Below, in pieces: positions 8,605-16,210 of a stretch of DNA of 55,481 bases; the stretch's first letter is position 1, and the number at the start of each line of letters is the position of its first letter. The DNA is from TMED13 sp042090305. GTDB taxonomy: Bacteria; Pseudomonadota; Alphaproteobacteria; Methylaequorales; Methylaequoraceae. Location: assembly GCA_042090305.1 (NCBI GenBank), contig JBELJQ010000008.1:1-55481 (forward strand), written 5' to 3'. A program made the translations under genes and the position numbers. The notes below the pieces were generated by a model, which saw only the letters and a program-made list of their open reading frames with translations, had not been told where the DNA came from and ran no database searches.

Positions 8605-9750
8605 ATGAAAAATAAAGTATATATTTTTGATACCACTTTGAGAGACGGAGAGCAGGCACCTGGTGCTTCGATGTCTAAAAAAGAGAAACTTGAAATTGCT
8701 TTAAATCTTGAAAAACTCTCTGTTGATATAATTGAAGCTGGTTTTCCCGCTTCCTCAAATGAAGACTTTCTAGCAGTCAAAGATATATCAACAAGATTAA
8801 AAAAATCAAAAATTGCAGTTCTAGCTAGATCAAATAGAAATGACATAGATAAGTGCGTTCAGGCTATTAATAATCCAGATAGAAGTAGAATTCATACATT
8901 TATTTCTACGAGCCCATTACACGTAAAATTTAAATTAAAAATGAGTTTTGAAGATGTATTAACTAGTATTAAAACTAATGTTGAGTATGCCAGAGGATTT
9001 TGTCCGGAAGTCGAGTGGTCGTCAGAGGATGCTACTAGGACTGATTTTGATTTTCTTTGTAAATGTATTGAGTCTGCTATAAATAGTGGAGCAAGAGTTA
9101 TAACTATTGCTGATACTGTTGGTTATACAACACCCGATGAGTTTTACGATTTGATTAAAAAAATATTTAATAATGTTACAAACATTGATAAAGCAATATT
9201 CTCCGTACATTGTCACAATGATCTCGGCCTAAGCGTAGCAAACTCATTGGCAGCTCTGAAGGCTGGTGCTAGACAAGTTCATTGTACAATTAATGGAATT
9301 GGTGAGAGGGCTGGTAATGCATCGTTAGAGGAAATAGTAATGGCAATTAAGACCAGAAATAAAATTTATGATTTTCAATTAGATATTAATACCCAACATC
9401 TAGCAAAAATTTCTAAACTGGTTGAAAAAGTAACTGGTTTTACTGTACCTCCAAACAAAGCAATTGTTGGCCAAAATGCTTTCGCTCATGAATCTGGAAT
9501 TCATCAGCATGGAGTTATTATTAATAGTTCAACATATGAAATTATTAACCCAAAAGAAGTTGGAATATCAGCATCATCTCTTGTAATAGGAAAGCATTCA
9601 GGTAAACATGCCTTGAAAGAAAAGGTAAAAGATTTAGGTTTTAATTTAGATGGTATTAATTTTGATATTCTGCTAAAAAAAGTTAAAGATTTCTCATTGA
9701 AAAATAAAAAAATTTCCGATGAAGATATTATTAATTTGATTAATGATTAA
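8605..9750 (+). CDS. 2-isopropylmalate synthase-like enzyme lacking the regulatory domain
   Basis: A DRE-TIM metallolyase of the LeuA/homocitrate synthase family, which condenses acetyl-CoA (or another acyl-CoA) with a 2-oxoacid. DTTLRDGEQAPGAS starts near residue 9, the metal-binding His202-x-His204 lies in HCHNDLG, and NGIGERAGN and HESGIHQHG follow. Bacterial LeuA is about 510 aa with a C-terminal leucine-binding domain; this protein stops at 381 aa, after the linker region, so it should be free of leucine feedback. Placement inside a nonulosonate operon (26 bp after the synthase) is unusual and suggests it makes a hydroxy-diacid side chain, which is inference. A housekeeping leucine role is the alternative. 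Confidence 0.85.
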   Translation: MKNKVYIFDTTLRDGEQAPGASMSKKEKLEIALNLEKLSVDIIEAGFPASSNEDFLAVKDISTRLKKSKIAVLARSNRNDIDKCVQAINNPDRSRIHTFISTSPLHVKFKLKMSFEDVLTSIKTNVEYARGFCPEVEWSSEDATRTDFDFLCKCIESAINSGARVITIADTVGYTTPDEFYDLIKKIFNNVTNIDKAIFSVHCHNDLGLSVANSLAALKAGARQVHCTINGIGERAGNASLEEIVMAIKTRNKIYDFQLDINTQHLAKISKLVEKVTGFTVPPNKAIVGQNAFAHESGIHQHGVIINSSTYEIINPKEVGISASSLVIGKHSGKHALKEKVKDLGFNLDGINFDILLKKVKDFSLKNKKISDEDIINLIND

Positions 9751-9758
9751 ATTGTAAA

Positions 9759-10667
9759 ATGAATAAAGATAAATTTTCAGTTAATAACTTTCCCAATAAT
9801 GGTTTTTGTATATCAAATACTAAACTAGACAGAGAGCCTTGTTTACAACTTAGAAAACTGATTAATAAAGAAAGGCCTATTACTAATAATATTTTTTACT
9901 CCAGTGAAAAAGAATTTAGTGATAAAGGAAGGTATAATAATTATGCTCCAGGAGTTGGTCATAATTTCTTGGAAAGTTGTGATTTGGATTTTATTGAAAA
10001 TGACAAAGGCTTTAATAAGTTCTGTAGTTCAATTATTGGGAAGAATTTTCAGATATTAAAGAAATCTGTAATTAGATCAACACCACCGAAGTTTATACCT
10101 AAATGGGTAAAGCAAAAAGTTAAGAATATAGGTAGACCTAATTTAAATCCTTATGTTAGAGACGAGTATCAAGATGTTCAATTTTTTCTTTGCACTGACT
10201 TTCATCAAGATAAAACAAGACAGAAGTCTGAGTTTGTGACTGTTTATATATATTTAGATGACGTAGAAAAGAAAAACTCTGCTTTACAGATACTACTAAG
10301 TAGTCATCATTTAGGATTTACTAGCTATCCTCATAATTTGAGACAATCTGATCTTGACCCTTCATTATGGTTTTACAATGATGCATTTGGCAATTATAAA
10401 GAATGTAATGAGATTACAGTAACAGGAAGGTCTGGAACTTTTTCTTGTTTTCATAATTTAACTCTCCATGGCACTGGGTATAATCACGAGTCAAACCCGA
10501 GAATATCTTTAAGATATTTAATAGGAAATAGGTCACTAGACAATACCATTTATAGTTTAGCAAATGAAAAAATATTTGGTAAGAAAATTAACAAGAGATC
10601 CAGATTCGATGTTGATTCGGATGGTATTTTAATTCCATTAGGAAGCAGTCTAAACCTTATAAAATAG
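9759..10667 (+). CDS. PhyH-type Fe(II)/2-oxoglutarate-dependent dioxygenase
   Basis: A jelly-roll non-haem iron oxygenase of the phytanoyl-CoA dioxygenase superfamily. The facial triad is visible as His149-x-Asp151 (in DFHQDK) and distal His237 (in LTLHGTGYN), with a downstream Arg (NPRISLRY) that would bind 2-oxoglutarate. The stretch VYIYLDDVEKKNSALQIL is the usual strand leading to the core. These enzymes hydroxylate small molecules, acyl groups or sugars. It lies 8 bp after the LeuA-like gene and 14 bp before an ATP-grasp gene, so a joint role in making or tailoring a side chain is plausible. The substrate is unknown. Confidence 0.78.
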   Translation: MNKDKFSVNNFPNNGFCISNTKLDREPCLQLRKLINKERPITNNIFYSSEKEFSDKGRYNNYAPGVGHNFLESCDLDFIENDKGFNKFCSSIIGKNFQILKKSVIRSTPPKFIPKWVKQKVKNIGRPNLNPYVRDEYQDVQFFLCTDFHQDKTRQKSEFVTVYIYLDDVEKKNSALQILLSSHHLGFTSYPHNLRQSDLDPSLWFYNDAFGNYKECNEITVTGRSGTFSCFHNLTLHGTGYNHESNPRISLRYLIGNRSLDNTIYSLANEKIFGKKINKRSRFDVDSDGILIPLGSSLNLIK

Positions 10668-10681
10668 TCAACTAAGATCAA

Positions 10682-11758
10682 ATGAAAAAGAAAATAGTAG
10701 TTTTACTTACATGTGTCGGGGGGAGACTGATTTATGATATAATAAACTCAATCAGAAGCTCCAACGATTATTCAATCAAGCTTATTGGGATAGATACAAA
10801 TAAAGAATCTTCAGGAAGACTTCTTTGTGATAATTTTGAAGTTGTACCAAGTGTCGAAAAAAACGAAAAACTTTGGTTGAGTGAAATACTTAAGCTTCAT
10901 AAAAAATATAGATTCGATTTATTAATGTCTTTATCAGAGGGCGAATGTCTTTGCGTTGCTAAAAATATTAATTTATTTAAAAAAAATAAAATAAAAGTAA
11001 CGGTTGCCGATTTAGAATTTGTTAAGCTTACAACCGATAAACTAAAATTGATGAAAGTTTTAAAGAAAAATGGGCTTAATACTGGAGAGTTTTTAAAAGT
11101 AGATTCCTTCATCGATGCAAAAAAAGCTTTAATTAAACTCGGATATCCCAATAAAAAAGTTATTTTTAAGCCAAGAAATAGTAGGGGAAGTAGAGGAGTA
11201 CTTGTAGTTGATAATGTAAAGAAAGAATTTGTTAATTTATTAAAAGATAGATTTTGCGCTACTGCAAACTTTGAAATACTAAAAAAAGAATTAATAAAAA
11301 GAGACCTTAACTTAAATGATTATCTGGCTATGCCTTTTTATAGTAATGACATTAGCGACGTTGATTGTATTTCGAAAAATGGAAAGTTAGTTGACATAGT
11401 TGTGCGATTGAGGCAACTCAAGAATCCATTAATGCCTACAAGTACTGGCCATATAATTAAAATGGATAATAGGATAATAGAATACGCTAAGAAAGTTTGT
11501 AAAGTTCTGAAGATAAATGGCCCTTGTGATTTTGATATTGTAATTGACTACTTTGGAAAACCAATACTACTTGATGCAGGTAGCAGGTTTAGTGGCTCGG
11601 TAGGTTGTTCATTTAACGCAGGTTATAATATTGTATCACAACTTGTTAGGTTTTATTTTGGCATTCCTTTTAAGAAATTCAAATTAAAAAATTATGCTTT
11701 AAGACCATTTATAACAATGATTCCCATTCCTGAATCTAATAGTGACGAATTACTATGA
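10682..11758 (+). CDS. ATP-grasp family ligase
   Basis: An ATP-grasp protein resembling the carbamoyl-phosphate-synthase-like or PylC-like group. It has an N-terminal Rossmann-like domain (VLLTCVGGRLIYDII), a central ATP-binding region with the glycine-rich loop KPRNSRGSRGV (about residues 163-173), and a C-terminal Mg-binding region GPCDFDIVIDYFGKPILLDAGSRFSG. Such enzymes activate a carboxylate as an acyl-phosphate and join it to an amine or thiol. Together with the LeuA-like and PhyH genes upstream it could attach a hydroxy acid to an amino sugar. It overlaps the SpsF gene by an ATGA, indicating coupling. The substrate is not known. Confidence 0.82.
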   Translation: MKKKIVVLLTCVGGRLIYDIINSIRSSNDYSIKLIGIDTNKESSGRLLCDNFEVVPSVEKNEKLWLSEILKLHKKYRFDLLMSLSEGECLCVAKNINLFKKNKIKVTVADLEFVKLTTDKLKLMKVLKKNGLNTGEFLKVDSFIDAKKALIKLGYPNKKVIFKPRNSRGSRGVLVVDNVKKEFVNLLKDRFCATANFEILKKELIKRDLNLNDYLAMPFYSNDISDVDCISKNGKLVDIVVRLRQLKNPLMPTSTGHIIKMDNRIIEYAKKVCKVLKINGPCDFDIVIDYFGKPILLDAGSRFSGSVGCSFNAGYNIVSQLVRFYFGIPFKKFKLKNYALRPFITMIPIPESNSDELL

Positions 11759-12450
11759 AAGTTGGAGCAATAATACAGGCAAGAATGAATTCATCTAGAC
11801 TTCCTGGAAAAGTATTACTAGATCTTAATGGTAAATCTGTCCTAGAACGAGTTGTGGATAGAGTGTCTTGCTCAAAAATGATTGATGAAATTGTAGTAGC
11901 AACATCATCATCTTTGAATGACACTAAAATTAGTAAGTTTTGTAAAAGTAAGAAAATTTCATATATTAAAGGAAGTGAGCATGATGTTTTAAGTAGATTT
12001 TATGATGCCGCAAAGTTATTTAAAATTTCAAATATAATTAGGATAACTGCGGATTGTCCAATGATAGATTATACTATAATTGATAAAGCTATTAAAATAT
12101 TTGCTTCAAAGGAATTTGATTATGTATCAAACGTCGATGAACGTTCATTCCCAGATGGATTGGATGTTGAGATTTTTACTTATTCAGCTCTTGAAAAATC
12201 AATGAAGTTAGCAAACGAACCCTTTCATCGAGAGCACGTTACTACATATATTAGGGGGATAAGTGGATATTCTAAAGGAGAGTTTAAAAAATTTTGTCTA
12301 AAGAACTCCGAAGACTTATCTCATATAAGATGGACACTTGATACAAAAAAAGATTATTATCATATAAAAAAATTTTTCGAAGAGTTGGAAGATAACTTTT
12401 CCTGGTTAGATGCATTAAAGTTAGAAAATAAAATAAATTATACGGAATAG
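11755..12450 (+). CDS. spsF: SpsF-type cytidylyltransferase
   Basis: A nucleotidyltransferase of the spore-coat polysaccharide SpsF family, with the N-terminal signature IIQARMNSSRLPGKVL and the downstream RITADCPMID metal-binding element. In Bacillus and in many nonulosonate operons spsF accompanies spsE (NeuB) and spsG (PseG), where it is taken to activate the nonulosonate with CTP. Cluster one here (pseB-C-G, synthase) has no NeuA/PseF-type gene of its own, so this enzyme probably fills the CMP-transfer step. The 231 aa length is typical. It starts within the stop of the ATP-grasp gene. Confidence 0.83.
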   Translation: MKVGAIIQARMNSSRLPGKVLLDLNGKSVLERVVDRVSCSKMIDEIVVATSSSLNDTKISKFCKSKKISYIKGSEHDVLSRFYDAAKLFKISNIIRITADCPMIDYTIIDKAIKIFASKEFDYVSNVDERSFPDGLDVEIFTYSALEKSMKLANEPFHREHVTTYIRGISGYSKGEFKKFCLKNSEDLSHIRWTLDTKKDYYHIKKFFEELEDNFSWLDALKLENKINYTE

Positions 12451-12451
12451 A

Positions 12452-13720
12452 ATGAAATTTTTAAATTCAAAAAAGCTTTTTAAAAAAGCATTAAAGAAAA
12501 TTCCATCAGCAAGTCAAACTTATTCAAAATCATATAAAAGTTTTAACTTTGATAATGGCCCTTTATTTTTATCTAAAGGGAAGGGGGCATATGTTTGGGA
12601 TATTGATAATAACAGATATATTGACTATGTGATTGGATTATTACCAAATATTTTAGGGTATAACGATAATGACGTTAATAGAGCAATAAAAGAACAATTA
12701 AAAAATGGAATTTCTTTTTCACTACCGACAAAGCTAGAAGTTGAGTTGGCTGAATTAATAATCTCTATAATACCTTCGGCCGAAATGGTAAGATTTGCAA
12801 AAAATGGTTCTGACGTCACATCAGCAGCGGTTAGATTAGCAAGAGCAGTTACTGGAAAGGAAATTATTATTTCTTGTGGCTATCATAGTTGGCACGACTG
12901 GTATATGGCTAATACAAAAATGGACAGTGGGATTCCAAAGTCTACAAAAAAACTTACGTTATCGATGGAATATAATGATTTAAATAATCTTGAAAAGATT
13001 ATATCAAAACATCAAAATAATATAGCTGCTTTAATAATAGAGCCTGAAGGATATCATGAAAGCTCTAAGCAGTTTCTCAAAAAAGTGAGAGAAATCACAA
13101 AGAAAAATAATATAGTTTTAATATTTGATGAAATAATTAGTGGCTTTAGAGCTGATTTAGGTGGAGCACAAAAAAAATATAATATTCAACCAGATTTAAC
13201 AACGTTAGGTAAAGCTATTGCTAATGGAATGCCATTAGCAGCACTTGTAGGAAAAAGTGAAGTAATGAGCAAAATGGATAAAATATTTTTTTCGGCTACT
13301 AATTCAGGAGAAACACTTTCAATAGCAGCAGCGATAGCAACTATTAAAAAAATCAAAAAACATAACATTGTAGAAAACTTAAATAATCATGGATTATTCA
13401 TCAGAAATAAAATTTCCCAGATTATTGAAGATAACAACCTTTCAGATTTTATTAAAGTTGGCGGACCCTCATGGAGGCCAACAATTTTACCTAATGAAAA
13501 TGAAGTAACACAAAAAGAGTCTTTAGTTTTCTTTTTAAGAAATGCTTTGGTAAGAGAAGGAATAATATTTGGAACAGCATTTAATTTATGTAATGCTCAT
13601 CTAAATGATAAAATAATTAGTTCAACCTTTATAGCTTTTGAGAAAGTACTCCTTAGACTCAGCGAGAAATTAAAAAAAGGTGAATTGAAGAATACCAAAA
13701 ATAATTTTTCTGTGAGATAG
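12452..13720 (+). CDS. Class III aminotransferase, glutamate-1-semialdehyde aminomutase-like
   Basis: A PLP-dependent fold-type I enzyme close to HemL. Visible are the start motif IPSASQTYSKSY, the GSDVTSAAVRLAR region, the IIEPEG stretch, the PLP-binding FDEIISGFR and the Schiff-base Lys254 in TLGKAIANGMP. True HemL makes 5-aminolevulinate; homologues in sugar clusters act as aminotransferases or aminomutases on sugar-linked or amino-acid substrates. The gene is one base from spsF and one base from the next gene, so it belongs to the glycan operon and is not an isolated haem gene. Its role may be to supply or move an amino group in the side chain predicted for the LeuA/PhyH/ATP-grasp block. 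Confidence 0.85.
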   Translation: MKFLNSKKLFKKALKKIPSASQTYSKSYKSFNFDNGPLFLSKGKGAYVWDIDNNRYIDYVIGLLPNILGYNDNDVNRAIKEQLKNGISFSLPTKLEVELAELIISIIPSAEMVRFAKNGSDVTSAAVRLARAVTGKEIIISCGYHSWHDWYMANTKMDSGIPKSTKKLTLSMEYNDLNNLEKIISKHQNNIAALIIEPEGYHESSKQFLKKVREITKKNNIVLIFDEIISGFRADLGGAQKKYNIQPDLTTLGKAIANGMPLAALVGKSEVMSKMDKIFFSATNSGETLSIAAAIATIKKIKKHNIVENLNNHGLFIRNKISQIIEDNNLSDFIKVGGPSWRPTILPNENEVTQKESLVFFLRNALVREGIIFGTAFNLCNAHLNDKIISSTFIAFEKVLLRLSEKLKKGELKNTKNNFSVR

Positions 13721-13721
13721 T

Positions 13722-15503
13722 ATGAGTTTAAGAAATTTTACTGTATTCAGTGAACATAGAGATTTAGTTGAAGAATTTAAAAAAAAAAAAAAACAAAAAT
13801 TATTTCTGAAAACAAGTTCTCCGTCCTTAGTAATTGATCCAATACCAAAAATCAAGACAGAATACCTGGACCACAAACAAAAGAAAATTTTAGATAGATT
13901 AATTAAAAAAATAAGTCCAACTTGCCAGCATATATTTAGGATAATCAAACAGAAATCATACGATAATTATTTTGCAAGTTTGAATTCATATAATATTTTT
14001 AAAATATTTTTTTTAATCTATAAATTATACCCTTTAGAAAATAACGACTTTAAGTTTAAAAATATAGTTTTAGATAAAAAGATAACAAATAAAAAGGGAC
14101 TCGCACCAAATTTTTATGCTAAAATTTTTAATAATATAGCTATTTCAGACAGTCATTATTATCAAGAAAAAGAATCTCCGTCTCGTCTGGAACTAATCCA
14201 AATTTTAAATAAAGAAATTATTGAATATCACATATGGATTAAATTATGGGAGAAAATTTCACCTAAACTTTCAAAAGGGACATTACTAATAAACAGAGAG
14301 AGTTTTCTACTAAAAGAAACGGCAGTTCACCTTGCCAGAAAAGGGTTTTCAATTAAGAAAATTAATAAACCTCATCTTTATTTTGAAAAATCAATAGAAA
14401 AAGAGGTAGAAATCTTTAATCGTTTCATAGCACCTAATATTAATAAACTATTAAATGATTTTCTTAGTGAAGAAAAAGTACAAATCTTATCTAAAATAAT
14501 TAGAAAGGAATTCATAAATGACTATAAAATATATTTTTCAGCATTATCATATTGGAAAAGCAAAGTAGATTATTTTAAGAGTATTAATGTTAAGGCAATG
14601 ATGGAAACTTTTTCAAAACTACCAGTGTGGTATGCATTAAAATCTATACTTAGGGAAAATAATATACCAATTTTTAATTTTCAACATGGACACACCAAAG
14701 AATTTTGTAACATGTTCAAATTTGCAAGTACTTTTGGAGAGTTTGTTAACTCAGACTTTCATTTTTCCTACAATGGTTCAACAAAAAGATGTCTTAAATT
14801 TATAAATTTTAGCGATACTAAATCCAAGGTTTATAATGTTGGATCACCTTATTTTCAAAAATTCAAACATAGGTTTAGGTTTAAAAATCTAGGAGTAGAT
14901 AATATTTTATACGTATCTACTAACGTTGAAGATAATAATAACCCCTCAATTTTTTCTCAAAAGATTAATTCTATTGAAAAAACAAAAGATGAAATAGAAA
15001 TTATAGAAAAAGTTTTTTCAAAAATAGAAAGGAAAATAATATTCAAATCCTATCCCCTTGTATACAAAAGGAAAGATTATATAGTTGAAAAAAAAATTTC
15101 GAAATTTAAAAATATAAAATATATCGATAATGATTATGATCTGAAGTATTTTCAAAATAATACCAAATTGATTATTACCTCTAGAGGTACTAGTACACTC
15201 GGTTGGTGTATGATGATGGATAAGCCATTAATATTTATTAATTATAATGATGAATATTCGGTTACAGATGAATTTAAAAAATACGCAATCACATCAATTT
15301 TTTTTCTTGAAAGGAACCATGAGAATTTTCTTAATTCTTTAAAATATATAATTTCCTTAAATGATAAAGAAATAAATTTAATTTGGCAGAAAAAGATGAC
15401 AAGTCGTAAAAAGTTTTTAAGAAAATTCTTTGATTCTAACTATGGGGGGAAAAATGAAGCGGGAAAAATTGCTTCCGATATTCTTTTTAAGAAGATAATA
15501 TAA
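13722..15503 (+). CDS. Uncharacterised surface-carbohydrate protein with GT-B-like C-terminus
   Basis: I cannot assign this 593 aa protein. No signal peptide or membrane segment is evident. The middle contains FQHGHTKEF (about residues 322-330), like the QHG motif of capsule and CDP-glycerol-type transferases. Near residues 486-505 there is a TSRGTSTLGWCMMMDKP segment, like the donor-binding loop of GT-B glycosyltransferases that have lost strong family identity. It sits in the operon between the aminomutase-like gene (1 bp) and PIG-L (41 bp). A run of 15 A begins at about codon 20, and a slip there would truncate the protein. A transferase for the unusual sugar is plausible, but unproven. 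Confidence 0.6.
   Translation: MSLRNFTVFSEHRDLVEEFKKKKKQKLFLKTSSPSLVIDPIPKIKTEYLDHKQKKILDRLIKKISPTCQHIFRIIKQKSYDNYFASLNSYNIFKIFFLIYKLYPLENNDFKFKNIVLDKKITNKKGLAPNFYAKIFNNIAISDSHYYQEKESPSRLELIQILNKEIIEYHIWIKLWEKISPKLSKGTLLINRESFLLKETAVHLARKGFSIKKINKPHLYFEKSIEKEVEIFNRFIAPNINKLLNDFLSEEKVQILSKIIRKEFINDYKIYFSALSYWKSKVDYFKSINVKAMMETFSKLPVWYALKSILRENNIPIFNFQHGHTKEFCNMFKFASTFGEFVNSDFHFSYNGSTKRCLKFINFSDTKSKVYNVGSPYFQKFKHRFRFKNLGVDNILYVSTNVEDNNNPSIFSQKINSIEKTKDEIEIIEKVFSKIERKIIFKSYPLVYKRKDYIVEKKISKFKNIKYIDNDYDLKYFQNNTKLIITSRGTSTLGWCMMMDKPLIFINYNDEYSVTDEFKKYAITSIFFLERNHENFLNSLKYIISLNDKEINLIWQKKMTSRKKFLRKFFDSNYGGKNEAGKIASDILFKKII
13779..13793 (+). repeat. Poly-A tract (15 A) near the 5' end of a coding region
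   Basis: Fifteen consecutive A encode five Lys at about codons 20-24 of the gene starting at 13722. It is the longest homopolymer I found, and its 5' location is the arrangement seen in phase-variable contingency genes. The frame is open in this copy. Confidence 0.92.
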
Positions 15504-15522
15504 TTTAACTTAAAATTTACTT

Positions 15523-15528
15523 TATAAT
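15523..15528 (+). promoter_or_regulatory. Candidate -10 box before the PIG-L gene
   Basis: A perfect TATAAT lies in the 41 bp gap before the PIG-L gene, 16 bp from its ATG. No clear -35 element is visible, and in AT-rich DNA this can be chance. It could be an internal promoter for the deacetylase-flippase genes. Confidence 0.22.
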
Positions 15529-15544
15529 ACTAATCGAGAATAAT

Positions 15545-16210
15545 ATGAAAATTGCTGGAATATTTGCACACCCTGACGACGAAACCCTATCTTGTGGAGG
15601 AACTTTAGCTCTTCATTCAGAAAAAAAGGACAATATTAGTATACTTCTTTTATCAGAGGGCCCAATGGCAAGAGGTACTAAAAATAAATATCAAAATGCA
15701 AGACAACACGCTAAAAATGCATGCAAAGTTTTAGGAGTAAATAATTTAGAAATTTTAACATATCCAGATAATCAAATGGATTCTGTATCATTTATAAACC
15801 TAGTGAAGGATATTGAAAAATTTATGATGACCTATAGACCAGAAATAATCTATACACATAATGCAGGAGACTTGAATATTGACCATGAGTTAATAAATAA
15901 AGCCGTATTGACAGCATGTAGACCCTTTTCTGAACAGGTCGTTAAAGAAATTTATGCCTGTGAAGTGAACTCTTCAACTGAGTGGTCATTTAACTCTAAA
16001 CCTCCTTTTGTGCCTAACTATTTTGTAGATATATCAAGTACTATCTCAAAGAAAATAAAAGCATTTAATGAATATAAAAATGAAATTAGGGAGTTTCCCC
16101 ACCCTCGATCAACTGAGGGGTTGAAGGTATTGTCAATGTATAGGGGAATGCAGAGTGGTTTTAATTCAGCAGAAGCATTTATGCTGATTAGAAAAAATAG
16201 AAAAACATAA
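15545..16210 (+). CDS. PIG-L family deacetylase
   Basis: A zinc-dependent N-deacetylase of the LmbE/PIG-L family, related to GlcNAc-PI de-N-acetylase, MshB and BshB. The AHPDDE metal- and base-motif is at residues 8-13, and the second metal-binding region is NIDHELINKAV (about residues 117-127). These enzymes remove acetyl groups from N-acetylated sugars or related conjugates. The 221 aa length is typical. Within this operon it could deacetylate a lipid-linked sugar or nonulosonate so that another acyl group can be attached. The stop overlaps the ABC transporter start (TAATG). Confidence 0.88.
   Translation: MKIAGIFAHPDDETLSCGGTLALHSEKKDNISILLLSEGPMARGTKNKYQNARQHAKNACKVLGVNNLEILTYPDNQMDSVSFINLVKDIEKFMMTYRPEIIYTHNAGDLNIDHELINKAVLTACRPFSEQVVKEIYACEVNSSTEWSFNSKPPFVPNYFVDISSTISKKIKAFNEYKNEIREFPHPRSTEGLKVLSMYRGMQSGFNSAEAFMLIRKNRKT

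Noticed and set aside
12452..13720. Housekeeping hemL for haem biosynthesis
   Set aside because: Embedded at 1 bp spacing in a glycan operon; HemL-like enzymes are common there. Not excluded, but less likely.
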